61,176 nt of DNA from JAGDMS01 sp050015455 (GCA_050015455.1 JBEKBJ010000016.1:1-61176), one strand, 5' to 3'; shown: positions 9,706 through 18,064, numbered from the stretch's first letter. The notes: generated from the sequence alone by a model not told the origin. Numbers and translations: made by a program.

Positions 9706-10822
9706 CGGGGTCTTCGCGGTCGTCGGTCTATTCGACAACGCCCAGGAGCTGTTGCAGGCGATTCCACGGGTTCGGGCTCGCAGCCTCGGCCGCGTCGAGG
9801 CGTACACGCCGTACCCGGTGCACGGCATCGACGCCGCCCTCGGCCTGCGCCGCTCGCCGTTGGCCGGCATGGTGCTGGTGGCGGGAATGATCGGGGCCGC
9901 CACCGCGCTCTTCTTCCAGTGGTGGATGACAGCTGTGGATTACCCGATCGTGGTTGGCGGCAAGGCGTTGTTCTCGTGGCAGGCGTTCGTTCCCATCATG
10001 TTCGAGGTCACCGTCCTCTTTGCCACCTTCACCGCGGGGCTGGGGATGTTGTTCTTGATGAACCGGCTCCCCTTCTTCGGCCATCCGCTGCTATCTTCGA
10101 AAGCCATAGCCGCCGTCACGCGCGACAAGTTCGGCCTCGCGATCGAGGCGCAGGGCGAAGCCTTCGACGTGGAAGCGGCCAAAACGGCGCTGACGGCGGC
10201 GGGTGCCACAACCCTGGAAGTCTTGCCCTTTCAGCGAGAACTCGTGCCGTTGCAATTCATGACTCGGGCGGCCATGGGCATCTTCGTCTCATGCGTGGTC
10301 GCCGGCTACGCCATGTACTGGGTGATCAAGCTGTTCCCGGTGTTGCCGCCGATGGTGCACATGGAAGATCAGCCGAAGCTGAATCCGCAGAAGGCAAGCG
10401 CCTTCTTCAAGGATGGCCATGGGATGCAGCTCCCAGTTGACGGCACCGTCGCCCGCGGCCCCCTGCCCTATCTCATCGCCACCCAGGAGGAAGCTGCGGG
10501 ACTCGTCAACCCTCTGCCGAGGACGCACCGGGTGTTGCAGGAGGGTCGCACCGTCTACAACCAGCACTGCGCCGTGTGCCACGGCCTGCTCGGCACCGGC
10601 ACGCCCTCGCTCACGTCGGCGTACGGCGCCAAGCCGGCCAATCTCCAGGGGCAAACCATTCGAGACTACCCCGACGGCAAGATCTACCACGTGATCATGA
10701 AGGGGAAGAACGCCATGCCGTCCTACGCCGCCGACCTCACGGAGGAGGAGCGCTGGGCGGTGGTACATTACGTCCGCGTGTTACAGCGGGCGCAGAACGC
10801 CCGCGACGAGGATTTCCAATGA
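9698..10822 (+). CDS. actD: Fusion of alternative complex III subunits D (DUF3341) and E (monoheme cytochrome c)
   Basis: 374 residues. The N-terminal 170 are a DUF3341/ActD domain (opens MSDGVFAVVGLFDNAQELL, with two membrane helices at about 60-80 and 95-120). A third helix near 190-205 is followed by a cytochrome c domain with C291-A-V-C294-H and a likely axial Met340 (NAMPSY). In characterised complexes ActD and ActE are separate proteins; here one reading frame joins them. DUF3341 anchors the complex, and the cytochrome would pass electrons onward to the oxidase. Overlaps actF by ATGA. Confidence 0.9.
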   Translation: MSDGVFAVVGLFDNAQELLQAIPRVRARSLGRVEAYTPYPVHGIDAALGLRRSPLAGMVLVAGMIGAATALFFQWWMTAVDYPIVVGGKALFSWQAFVPIMFEVTVLFATFTAGLGMLFLMNRLPFFGHPLLSSKAIAAVTRDKFGLAIEAQGEAFDVEAAKTALTAAGATTLEVLPFQRELVPLQFMTRAAMGIFVSCVVAGYAMYWVIKLFPVLPPMVHMEDQPKLNPQKASAFFKDGHGMQLPVDGTVARGPLPYLIATQEEAAGLVNPLPRTHRVLQEGRTVYNQHCAVCHGLLGTGTPSLTSAYGAKPANLQGQTIRDYPDGKIYHVIMKGKNAMPSYAADLTEEERWAVVHYVRVLQRAQNARDEDFQ

Positions 10823-11958
10823 GCCCCCGTCCGACACTGGCGTGGATCCTGGCCGCACTCGGAGCGGTTGGCGTGGTCGCGGCACTCTTTGGTGCCAGCC
10901 CGGAGCGGTTCTGGGCAAACTGGCTGCTGTGGTTCCTGTTCGTGCTGACGATTGGGTTGGGATCCCTGTTCATCGTGGCGCTGGGCCATCTCGTCGGCGC
11001 CCGCTGGAGCGTACCGATCCGGCGTGCGCCCGAGCGCCTCTCCGGGCTTGTCGTGCTCGCCGCGCCCATGGCGCTGATCGCGCTGTTGTCACTGCCGGTG
11101 TTGTACCCGTGGGCCCGGCCGGAGGGAGCCCTGCACCCGGCGATCGCCGGCAAGGCGCCGTGGCTCAACGTGCCGTTTTTTGCGATCCGGGTTGTGGTCT
11201 GTTTCGCGCTGTGGGGGCTCGCCTACAGAATCCTGGTCGGCGGCTCCATGAAGCAGGACCAGACGAGAGACCCCGCCTTCTCCGTGCGCGCCCGACGTTT
11301 CGCCCCGGCGTTCATGGTGATCTTCGGGCTGACGATTACGCTGGTGGCGTTTGACTGGATCTCGAGCCTGGAGCCCGAGTGGTACAGCGATATTTTCGGT
11401 GTCTACCTGTTTGCCGGCACGTTTCTCGCGGGACTCGGTGCCAGCGCGCTCGTCGTCATTTATCTGGTGGAGCACGGCCGTCTGCCGGGGGTCACGAACG
11501 ACCATCTGTACAACTTGGGCGGCTTCATGTTCGCGTTCACCGTGTTCTGGTCCTACATCGGTTTCGCGCAGTATCTTCTCATGTGGTACGGCAACATGCC
11601 CGAGGAGATCTTCTGGTACAAGCAGCGCATCGAGGGCCCGTGGCTCAACGTGGTCCTGCTGCTGGCCGTCGTGCACTTCCTTGTCCCCTTCTTCGCGCTC
11701 ATCCCGAGGGGCACGAAAGGCGATCCTCGTGGTCTGCGCTGGGTAGCGATGCTGGTGCTCGCGGCGCATTTCCTTGATCTGTACTGGCTCATCCTGCCGG
11801 TGGTGGGGACGAGTCCACCGCTGTCCTGGCCGGAGATCAGCTTCGCCTTGTGCTTCCTCGGGCTCACGCTACTGTGGGTGGACCGGGCCATGCGGAGCGG
11901 AGCGGACATGCCTGTTGGCGATCCGTTGCTGCAAGAGGGTCTGGAGTTCCGGCTGTGA
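10819..11958 (+). CDS. actF: Alternative complex III subunit F, membrane quinol-binding subunit
   Basis: 379 residues from the ATG at 10819, which overlaps the stop of the preceding gene as ATGA. About ten membrane helices. Resembles a shortened ActC/NrfD protein, with ActF-typical segments (LVAFDWISSLEPEWYSDIFG; TNDHLYNLGGFMFAF; FWSYIGFAQYLLMWYGNMPEE). ActF pairs with ActC in the membrane core and is proposed to take part in proton handling. Coupled to the downstream cytochrome by a GTGA overlap. Confidence 0.92.
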   Translation: MSPRPTLAWILAALGAVGVVAALFGASPERFWANWLLWFLFVLTIGLGSLFIVALGHLVGARWSVPIRRAPERLSGLVVLAAPMALIALLSLPVLYPWARPEGALHPAIAGKAPWLNVPFFAIRVVVCFALWGLAYRILVGGSMKQDQTRDPAFSVRARRFAPAFMVIFGLTITLVAFDWISSLEPEWYSDIFGVYLFAGTFLAGLGASALVVIYLVEHGRLPGVTNDHLYNLGGFMFAFTVFWSYIGFAQYLLMWYGNMPEEIFWYKQRIEGPWLNVVLLLAVVHFLVPFFALIPRGTKGDPRGLRWVAMLVLAAHFLDLYWLILPVVGTSPPLSWPEISFALCFLGLTLLWVDRAMRSGADMPVGDPLLQEGLEFRL

Positions 11959-12875
11959 TCGAGCAGTACGTCAGCCCCGAAGAATTGCGCCGCCTGGTCT
12001 CCACCTATCTGGTGGCGATTGGGGCGATCACGATCTTTGCGCTGTTCGCGCTGATTGTCGTGCCCGGCCTGCGCAATGCGAACAAGCCGCCGGCAGCGCC
12101 GTCCGTGGTTGGGCCGGAGGGCGAGACGGGCTGGCTCGACCCCACCGAGTACCCGCCGGAGAGAGGCTACGTGCTGCCACCCGTCGATCCCAAAACCGTG
12201 ATTACGGCGAACCCCGAGTTGCTCAGTCGCGGCAAGACCCTATTCGAGCACAACTGCACCCCGTGCCACGGGGCAACTGGAGAAGGCAACGGTCCAGCCG
12301 CAGTTACGCTGAATCCGCGACCGCGCAACTTCACCCAGCCGAAGGCCTGGACCAACGGCTATCACCTCACCGAGATCTACAAGACGCTCACCGAAGGGAT
12401 CAAGGGCACCGGCATGGCGTCGTACGACTACCTCGGTGCGCGCGATCGCATGGCGCTCGACCACTACGTGCAGTCACTCAGCGCCTTTCCGCACGGCGCG
12501 GATGACCCAGCCGCGCTCGATGCGCTTGCCAAGCGGTTTGCATCCGCCGGGGAGAAGGTACCGAACAAGATCCCGGTGAGCATGGCGATGGCGAAACTGG
12601 AGGCGGAGTACGTCGCGCCAACGCCTCTGTCCGCGCCCCGACTCTTTGCCGGAGTCATCGTAGACCCAGCCCGCGCCGCGCAGACGCTCGCACGATCAGC
12701 ATCGTGGCGGCAGAGTGCCCCAGCGCTCGCGGCAATTGTGGTGCCCGGAACTCCGGCCAACGGCTTTGCCGTATCGGTGGCGACGTTGAGCCCGGAGGAG
12801 TGGCGGGCGTTGTACGAAGCCCTGCTCACCGCAACTCACGGGCAGCCGCAGAGACTGTCGATGGAGAGCCGATGA
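11955..12875 (+). CDS. Membrane-anchored monoheme cytochrome c
   Basis: 306 residues from the GTG at 11955, overlapping the actF stop (GTGA). One N-terminal membrane helix (about 17-38), a Pro-rich linker, and a class I cytochrome c domain with C101-T-P-C104-H and axial Met154 (GTGMASYDYL). A C-terminal extension of about 130 residues has no recognised domain. It lies between actF and sco, so it probably shuttles electrons between alternative complex III and the oxidase. It may do part of the ActE job, since the other ActE-like domain is fused to ActD. Confidence 0.88.
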   Translation: MIEQYVSPEELRRLVSTYLVAIGAITIFALFALIVVPGLRNANKPPAAPSVVGPEGETGWLDPTEYPPERGYVLPPVDPKTVITANPELLSRGKTLFEHNCTPCHGATGEGNGPAAVTLNPRPRNFTQPKAWTNGYHLTEIYKTLTEGIKGTGMASYDYLGARDRMALDHYVQSLSAFPHGADDPAALDALAKRFASAGEKVPNKIPVSMAMAKLEAEYVAPTPLSAPRLFAGVIVDPARAAQTLARSASWRQSAPALAAIVVPGTPANGFAVSVATLSPEEWRALYEALLTATHGQPQRLSMESR

Positions 12876-13816
12876 ACCCGTGGTCCGCCCGACACCGCCC
12901 GGGGCGATGCCCCGGGCTCACGGATGGCCGCCCCGTTGGGGCTGCTGTTGTCCGCCGGCTGGAATGCTTCGGTGTCAGCCCTGAAAGGGCGGCAAGCCAT
13001 CAACCCAGGGCAACGCCCTGGGCGACGGGCGGGACGGATGTTATTCTCGCCTTCATCCTGCTTTCGCTCTGGATGTTGCTTCTACCCGCCGCACGCCCCG
13101 CGCGGGCCACGGACGAAGTCGCCATCGACGAGAAGCTCGGCGCGACCGTCCCGCTGGATCTGCAGCTCAATGACGAGACCGGCCAGAAGGTACCGTTGAA
13201 GGTGCTCATCGACAAGCCAACAGTGCTGACGCTCAACTACTTCCGGTGCGCCGGCATCTGCACGCCTCAGCTCAACGACCTGACGCGCACGCTCAACCAG
13301 ATTCAGCTCGAGCCCGGCAAGGATTTCCAGGTGATTACCGTGAGCTTCGATCCTGCGGACACCCCCGAGGTCGCCGCGAGCAAGAGGACCAACTACCTCC
13401 GGCTGATGAAGCGCCCGTTCCCGCCGCTGGCGTGGCGCTTTCTCACCGGTGACGCGGCCAGCACGAAGAGGCTGACGGATGCCGTCGGGTTTCATTTCAA
13501 ACGCCAGGGTGACGCCTTCATCCATCCCGCTGCGCTGATCATCCTCTCACCGCAAGGGAAGGTCACACGGTATATGTACGGCATCACCTATCTGCCGTTC
13601 GATCTACAGATGGCGGTCGGCGAGGCCGCCAGTGGTCTGGTCCGGCCGACGATCAGCAAGGCGCTCGACTTCTGCTATAGTTACGACCCCGCAGGCCGCA
13701 AGTACGTCATCAATGTCACCCGGATCGCCGGCTCTGTCACGCTGCTGGCAGCCGCTGTTTTTGCTGCGGTCGTGCTGTTCAAGGGCAGGCGCCGTACGGA
13801 AAGGGCATCATCATGA
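12872..13816 (+). CDS. SCO1/SenC/PrrC-family copper chaperone for cytochrome oxidase, with a repeat-derived N-terminal insertion
   Basis: 314 residues from the ATG at 12872 (ATGA overlap with the cytochrome). The thioredoxin-like core has the copper ligands CAGIC and a downstream His (DAFIHPAALIILSP). A C-terminal membrane helix (about 283-305) ends in a basic tail. SCO proteins deliver Cu to the CuA centre of subunit II, which is encoded downstream. Oddity: codons about 10-50 are a four-hairpin repeat element (12898-13022) read in frame (RPGRCPGLTDGRPVG...), ahead of the hydrophobic signal segment ILAFILLSLWMLLLP. The signal therefore starts about 55 residues in; whether it still works or initiation moves downstream is open. 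Confidence 0.9.
   Translation: MNPWSARHRPGRCPGLTDGRPVGAAVVRRLECFGVSPERAASHQPRATPWATGGTDVILAFILLSLWMLLLPAARPARATDEVAIDEKLGATVPLDLQLNDETGQKVPLKVLIDKPTVLTLNYFRCAGICTPQLNDLTRTLNQIQLEPGKDFQVITVSFDPADTPEVAASKRTNYLRLMKRPFPPLAWRFLTGDAASTKRLTDAVGFHFKRQGDAFIHPAALIILSPQGKVTRYMYGITYLPFDLQMAVGEAASGLVRPTISKALDFCYSYDPAGRKYVINVTRIAGSVTLLAAAVFAAVVLFKGRRRTERASS
12898..13022. repeat. Four-hairpin REP-like element inserted in frame near the 5' end of sco
   Basis: Four perfect short stems, each with a 3-nt loop, in 125 bases: CCCGGGGC-GAT-GCCCCGGG (12898-12916), GCCCC-GTT-GGGGC (12930-12942), GCCCT-GAA-AGGGC (12978-12990) and CCCAGGGC-AAC-GCCCTGGG (13004-13022). The two long stems flank the two short ones, giving a roughly symmetric unit. 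Elements of this build (CCCAGGGC...GCCCTGGG with AGCCCTGAAAGGGC) are familiar as dispersed repeats in several phyla. I saw no second copy in this window. Confidence 0.85.
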
Positions 13817-15438
13817 GCGCGATGGCAGCACACGCTCTGGGTGACGAGCCCAGCTATCTCGAGGCCGGCGGTAGAGGTCTACGCTCGTGGATTCTGTCCA
13901 CCGATCACAAGCGCATCGCGATCCTCTATCTCGTTTGCATGCTGAGCTTCTTCCTCGTCGGGGCCACCCTCGGCGTCCTCATGCGTCTCGAACAGCTCAC
14001 GATGGGACCGACCATCATGCAGCCGCAGACGTACAACGCCATGTTCACGGTGCATGGGGTCATCATGATCTTTTTGTTCGTGATCCCCGGGCTGCCGGCG
14101 GTGTTCGGGAACTTCTTCCTGCCGATCCTCATCGGAGCGAAGGACGTGGCCTTCCCGCGACTGAATCTCCTGTCCTGGTACTTCTTTGTAACTGGGGCGG
14201 TGCTGGCCGTCACCTCGTTGTTCACGGGCGCCGGGCCGCCGGACACCGGATGGACCTTTTACGTGCCCTACAGCATCCGCACCGGCACCAACGTCTCACT
14301 GGCGGTGTTTGCGGCCTTCGTGCTGGGGTTCTCCTCAATTCTCACGGGCATCAACTTCGTCACCACCATTCACCGGCTGCGGGCGCCGGGCATGGGTTGG
14401 CACCGCATGCCGTTGTTCCCCTGGTCGCTGTACGCCACCGGCTGGGTGCAGATCCTCGCCACGCCGATCATCGGCATCACTCTCCTGCTCGTGATCCTGG
14501 AGCGGTTCTTCGGTATCGGAGTTTTCGACCCGGCCAAGGGCGGCGACCCGCTTCTGTACCAGCACCTCTTCTGGATCTACTCGCACCCGGCGGTGTACAT
14601 TATGATCCTGCCGGCGATGGGCGCGATCACCGAGATCATACCGACCTTCGCACACCGCACCATTTTCGGCTACCGCGCCATCGCCTACTCCTCGGTGGCG
14701 ATCGCGGCGCTGGGATCGGTCGTTTGGGGCCACCACATGTTCACCAGCGGCATGGGTGAGATGGCGAACGTCGTCTTTTCCCTGCTCACCTTCCTGGTCG
14801 CCATCCCCAGCGCGATCAAGGTGTTCAACTGGGTGTCGACGCTCCACAAGGGCTCGATCGTCGTCGAGCCGCCGATGCTCTACGCGCTCACCTTCATCTT
14901 CCTGTTCAGCATCGGCGGCTTGACGGGCCTCATGCAAGGCGCGCTGGCGGTCAACGTGCACCTGCACGACACCTACTTCATCGTCGGACACTTCCATTAC
15001 GTCATGTTCGGCGGCACCGGTTTCGCCTTCTTCGCCTCCCTGCTCTACTGGTTCCCGAAGATGTTCGGTAAGATGTACAACCGCAGAGTTGCCACCCTCG
15101 CCTGGTTTCCAATGTTCATCGGTTTCAACATGCTGTACTTCACCATGCTGGTGCTGGGCGTTATGGGCATGCCGCGGCGCTACTATGACCATTTGCCGCA
15201 GTTTCACACCGCACACGTCGTCGCCACGGTAGGGTCGTGGTTTCTGGTCGCCGGTCTCCTCATTCTGTTGGGGAATTTCGTCGTCGCCCTCTTCAGAGGA
15301 CGAAAGGCCGAGGCGAATCCATGGGGCGGCGTCAGCCTGGAATGGACGATTTCCTCCCCGCCCCCCATGGAGAACTTCGAACAGGTCCCGACCATCGCCG
15401 GGCCACCCTACCACTTCAACCCGGTGGCACACCGATGA
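13813..15438 (+). CDS. ctaD: Cytochrome c oxidase subunit I (heme-copper oxidase, A-family, A2-like)
   Basis: 541 residues, twelve membrane helices, ATGA overlap with sco. Ligands visible: low-spin heme His in FTVHGVIMIF; CuB His and cross-linked Tyr in YSHPAVY; CuB His pair in WGHHMF; heme a3 and a His pair in GHFHYV. The helix VI motif is YSHPAVYIMILP rather than GHPEVY. This places it with the A2 type, in which a Tyr-Ser pair replaces the D-channel Glu. Reduces O2 and pumps protons; here it is fed by alternative complex III. Confidence 0.95.
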   Translation: MSAMAAHALGDEPSYLEAGGRGLRSWILSTDHKRIAILYLVCMLSFFLVGATLGVLMRLEQLTMGPTIMQPQTYNAMFTVHGVIMIFLFVIPGLPAVFGNFFLPILIGAKDVAFPRLNLLSWYFFVTGAVLAVTSLFTGAGPPDTGWTFYVPYSIRTGTNVSLAVFAAFVLGFSSILTGINFVTTIHRLRAPGMGWHRMPLFPWSLYATGWVQILATPIIGITLLLVILERFFGIGVFDPAKGGDPLLYQHLFWIYSHPAVYIMILPAMGAITEIIPTFAHRTIFGYRAIAYSSVAIAALGSVVWGHHMFTSGMGEMANVVFSLLTFLVAIPSAIKVFNWVSTLHKGSIVVEPPMLYALTFIFLFSIGGLTGLMQGALAVNVHLHDTYFIVGHFHYVMFGGTGFAFFASLLYWFPKMFGKMYNRRVATLAWFPMFIGFNMLYFTMLVLGVMGMPRRYYDHLPQFHTAHVVATVGSWFLVAGLLILLGNFVVALFRGRKAEANPWGGVSLEWTISSPPPMENFEQVPTIAGPPYHFNPVAHR

Positions 15439-16067
15439 GCAGTGCGATTCCCCAGCCACACACGTTGCCGTCCGCGGCGCACCACGACTACGCCGGTTCC
15501 AAGATCGCCATGTGGCTGTTTCTGTTCTCCGAGATCTGCCTGTTCGGCGGCTTGTTCCTCCTCTACTCGGCGTACCGGGCGAAGTACCCGCACGAGTTCC
15601 ATGACGCGGGCAACGAGTTGAACTTCGTCATCGGCGTGATCAACACCCTCGTGCTGCTGACCAGCAGCCTGTCGATGGCCGCGTCCATCACCGCCCTGCA
15701 GAAGGGGAGCCGCCGGCTGGCCATGCTGTTGGTGGGTGTGACCGTGGTGCTGGGCGCGGTGTTCCTGGTGAACAAGTACTTCGAGTGGATGGCCAAGTTC
15801 CATCACGGCCTGTATCCCAACGGTCCCGAGCTGCTGAAGCGCCCGCCGGGCGAGATCCTTTTCTTCGGGCTCTACTTCACGATGACCGGGCTGCACGGCT
15901 TGCATGTCATAGCGGGGATGGTAGTGCTCTCGTTCATGCTCGCGCTAATGGCGCGGAACCGCATTCGGCAGGACGACTACGGCAAGCTCGAGAACGCCGG
16001 GCTCTACTGGCATCTGGTGGACGTCATCTGGATCTTTCTACTGAACCTTTTCTATCTTGCCGCATGA
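15435..16067 (+). CDS. ctaE: Cytochrome c oxidase subunit III
   Basis: 210 residues starting at 15435 with an ATGA overlap to subunit I. Five membrane helices and family motifs KIAMWLFLFSEICLFGGLF, FFGLYFTMTGLHGLHVIAGM and the closing YWHLVDVIWIFLLNLFYL. Supports stability and proton uptake of subunit I. ATGA-type overlap with the next gene. Confidence 0.94.
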   Translation: MSSAIPQPHTLPSAAHHDYAGSKIAMWLFLFSEICLFGGLFLLYSAYRAKYPHEFHDAGNELNFVIGVINTLVLLTSSLSMAASITALQKGSRRLAMLLVGVTVVLGAVFLVNKYFEWMAKFHHGLYPNGPELLKRPPGEILFFGLYFTMTGLHGLHVIAGMVVLSFMLALMARNRIRQDDYGKLENAGLYWHLVDVIWIFLLNLFYLAA

Positions 16068-16363
16068 CTCAGCTAGCGATCGAAGAAGAACACGGACATA
16101 TCGTCCCCTACCCTACGCTGATCAAGGTGTGGGCCACGTTAGCGGTGCTCACGTTTATCCTCACCTTCATCAGCAAGGTCTTCCACGAGTTGCTCGCGGT
16201 GTGGGCCATGCTGTTCATCACCCCGCTCAAGGCCTGTCTCGTCTTCTACTTCTTCATGCATCTCAAGTTCGAAGGGCCGCTGCTGAAGACGATGGTGTTC
16301 GTGGCGCTGTCGACCCTCGTCATTTTCATCGGCATGCTGTTCTTCGATGTTTCCTTTCGGTGA
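16064..16363 (+). CDS. ctaF: Cytochrome c oxidase subunit IV family protein
   Basis: 99 residues from the ATG at 16064, overlapping the subunit III stop by 4 nt. Three membrane helices with the family pattern of a polar loop before the last two (LLAVWAMLFITPLKACLVFYFFMHLKFE). Small accessory subunit of bacterial aa3/caa3 oxidases. Six bases separate it from subunit II. Confidence 0.88.
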   Translation: MTQLAIEEEHGHIVPYPTLIKVWATLAVLTFILTFISKVFHELLAVWAMLFITPLKACLVFYFFMHLKFEGPLLKTMVFVALSTLVIFIGMLFFDVSFR

Positions 16364-16369
16364 ATCGTA

Positions 16370-17329
16370 ATGCCTTTTTTGAACCCGCCGCTGAGCACCG
16401 TAGACCGCGTCGACGACGTGTTCCTGTACATCTTCATTCTCTCGGTCGCCTTCCTCATCTTCATCACTGCGGTCATGGTGTACTTCGTCATCAAGTACAA
16501 CCGGAAGCGCAACCCGACGCCGGTGGACATCGAGGGGAACACGCCGCTCGAGATTGCTTGGACCGTGATCCCGCTTGTCCTGTTTCTCACCATGTTCTAC
16601 TTCGGGTGGACCAATTTCTATTACATGCGCAATCCGCCACGCGATGCCATGGTAATCGATGTCACCGCACGCCAATGGGCCTGGAGCTTTCAGTATCCGA
16701 ACGGGAAGCGTTCGGACGAGCTGTACGTGGCGCTCAACCGCCCGGTGAAGGTCGAGCTGCACTCTCTCGACGTCCTGCACGGATTCTACATCGCCGCCTT
16801 CCGCGTGAAGGAAGACATCGTGCCGGGCAAGGCGAATTACACATGGTTCACGCCGACGCTCTTGGGCACCTTCGACATCCAATGTACGGTGATGTGCGGG
16901 CTACGGCACTCCTACATGCTGTCGAAGGTGCACGTGCTCCCCGAGGACGAGTTCAAGGCCTGGTACTTCGCGGATGAGAACGCCCCGCTGCCCGTCAAGC
17001 TCCAGCCCGCGGCTGTGCAGCCCGCTGCGGCCGTCGCGGGTGCCGGCGTGCCGGGCTTCGCCGTCTTGCAGCAAAAGAACTGCCTCGTCTGCCATTCCGT
17101 GGATGGCTCGGAGAAAGTTGGTGTCACCCTGAAGGGACTCTACGGAAAGAAGCAGACCGTTGTTGGAGGGAAAGAGCAACAGGTGACTGTCGACGAAAAC
17201 TATCTCGCCAAGGCGATGCGCGAGCCGCGCACGCACCTGGTGGAGGGGTATCCGCCGACGATGCCCGCGCCGTCTCTGACCGACGACGAGATCGGACAAG
17301 TCATCGCCTACGTGAAAGAGCTGAAGTGA
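16370..17329 (+). CDS. ctaC: Cytochrome c oxidase subunit II with C-terminal cytochrome c domain (caa3 type)
   Basis: 319 residues: two membrane helices (about 15-42 and 62-85), a cupredoxin domain with CuA ligands H137, C172, C176, H180 and M183, an Ala-Pro linker (about 205-228), and a cytochrome c domain with C238-L-V-C241-H242. The fused heme makes this a caa3-type oxidase. The CuA loop reads CTVMCGLRHSYM: the residue that is Glu in most proteins (CxExCG, a backbone ligand) is Val here. Last gene of the operon; followed by an inverted repeat pair. Confidence 0.93.
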   Translation: MPFLNPPLSTVDRVDDVFLYIFILSVAFLIFITAVMVYFVIKYNRKRNPTPVDIEGNTPLEIAWTVIPLVLFLTMFYFGWTNFYYMRNPPRDAMVIDVTARQWAWSFQYPNGKRSDELYVALNRPVKVELHSLDVLHGFYIAAFRVKEDIVPGKANYTWFTPTLLGTFDIQCTVMCGLRHSYMLSKVHVLPEDEFKAWYFADENAPLPVKLQPAAVQPAAAVAGAGVPGFAVLQQKNCLVCHSVDGSEKVGVTLKGLYGKKQTVVGGKEQQVTVDENYLAKAMREPRTHLVEGYPPTMPAPSLTDDEIGQVIAYVKELK

Positions 17330-17407
17330 GAGGTCACACCAGATCCAATGCCGGTAAGATAAGCGGCGTCTTGCCAAGATCGCACGCTTGGAGACGGCGC
17401 CTGCAAA

Positions 17408-17537
17408 CCCTTCGACACGGCGCTGCGCGGCTGCTCAGGAGGCGCCTCCTCAGCGTGAGCGGAAAAGCATTGCAGCCAAACAAGTTACCGCTCACCCTGA
17501 GGAGGCCGCGTTTTTTTGAGCGGCCGTCTCGAAGGGT
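17408..17537. repeat. Inverted pair of a dispersed palindromic element (copy 2)
   Basis: CCCTTCGACACGG...CAGCGTGAGCGG (17408-17462) faces CCGCTCACCCTGAGGAGG...CCGTCTCGAAGGGT (17488-17537) across a 25-nt spacer. Same family as 5190-5310 and 53847-53890. The second arm holds a T7 run inside a GGCCGC...GCGGCC stem, so the unit could also end transcription of the oxidase operon. Confidence 0.78.
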
Positions 17538-17613
17538 GCCCGCTGGCCACGAACCGTCCTAAACTTGCTGGCATTGACTCTAGGTCCCACGAGCAGACGT
17601 TCATGAAGCAGCC

Positions 17614-17641
17614 CCTTACTCCTTACGCCTCACTCCTCACG
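17614..17641. repeat. Heptanucleotide tandem array, CCTTACT/CCTCACG words
   Basis: Four consecutive 7-mers (CCTTACT, CCTTACG, CCTCACT, CCTCACG) with no interruption. Part of a window-wide class of 7-nt-period arrays. This one contains the stop codon of the truncated PIN toxin that runs into it from the right. Confidence 0.8.
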
Positions 17642-17751
17642 GACCTTGAACGCACCCATTGCGCACTGACCAGCTCCGTAACCGTTTGACTGCCAACCTC
17701 CGCGACATAGCGCTTCACCAATGCGCTCGTGTCGAGGAAGAGCACCGACAC
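17623..17751 (-). pseudogene. Truncated PIN-domain (VapC-like) toxin
   Basis: 42 codons from a GTG at 17751, just after the DUF104 antitoxin stop. It begins VSVLFLDTSALVKRYVAEVG, the N-terminal PIN motif with the first catalytic Asp, and continues to about residue 37. There it runs into a heptanucleotide array and stops at a TAA inside it. A normal VapC is about 130-150 residues, so three catalytic acids are missing and this cannot be an active RNase. Confidence 0.75.
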
Positions 17752-17752
17752 G

Positions 17753-18064
17753 TCACCAGCCCTCGTCGCGTTCTTCGATCACTGTAGCCGACAGCGGCTT
17801 CCCGCTGATCACCATCGGAAGGTTTCGGTTCACCACCTCGCGCGATAGCGTGCTCACGTCGCACCCCGCGAAAGCGGAGGCCTCCTCCAAGCTCAGTCGG
17901 CGCACTCCCCGCCCCGCCAAGATCGTCTCCAGCGCCGACTTCGCGGCCACATCGCGGCCGAGTCGTTCAATGGTCAGCCGCACCCGCTCGCTGTTTGGTA
18001 GGCCGAGGCTGCTCAGGGGCCGCAGCACTCCGTCTTCGACGATTGCATCACACGTGATCGCCAT
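17753..18064 (-). CDS. DUF104-type antitoxin (partner of the truncated PIN toxin)
   Basis: 103 residues from the ATG at 18064, with GAGG 6 nt upstream. The N-terminal MAITCDAIVEDGVLRPLSSL is the DUF104 (AF2212-like) signature, a small beta-barrel antitoxin domain. The remainder is a charged tail that would bind the toxin. The partner toxin directly downstream is truncated, so this is an orphan antitoxin by default. It may still confer protection against related toxins in trans (inference). Confidence 0.75.
   Translation of the reverse strand: MAITCDAIVEDGVLRPLSSLGLPNSERVRLTIERLGRDVAAKSALETILAGRGVRRLSLEEASAFAGCDVSTLSREVVNRNLPMVISGKPLSATVIEERDEGW

Noticed and set aside
14335..15459. Minus-strand frame of 374 codons inside the oxidase subunit I gene
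   Set aside because: His/Glu/Arg-rich shadow of a membrane protein gene; the plus strand has clear oxidase motifs.
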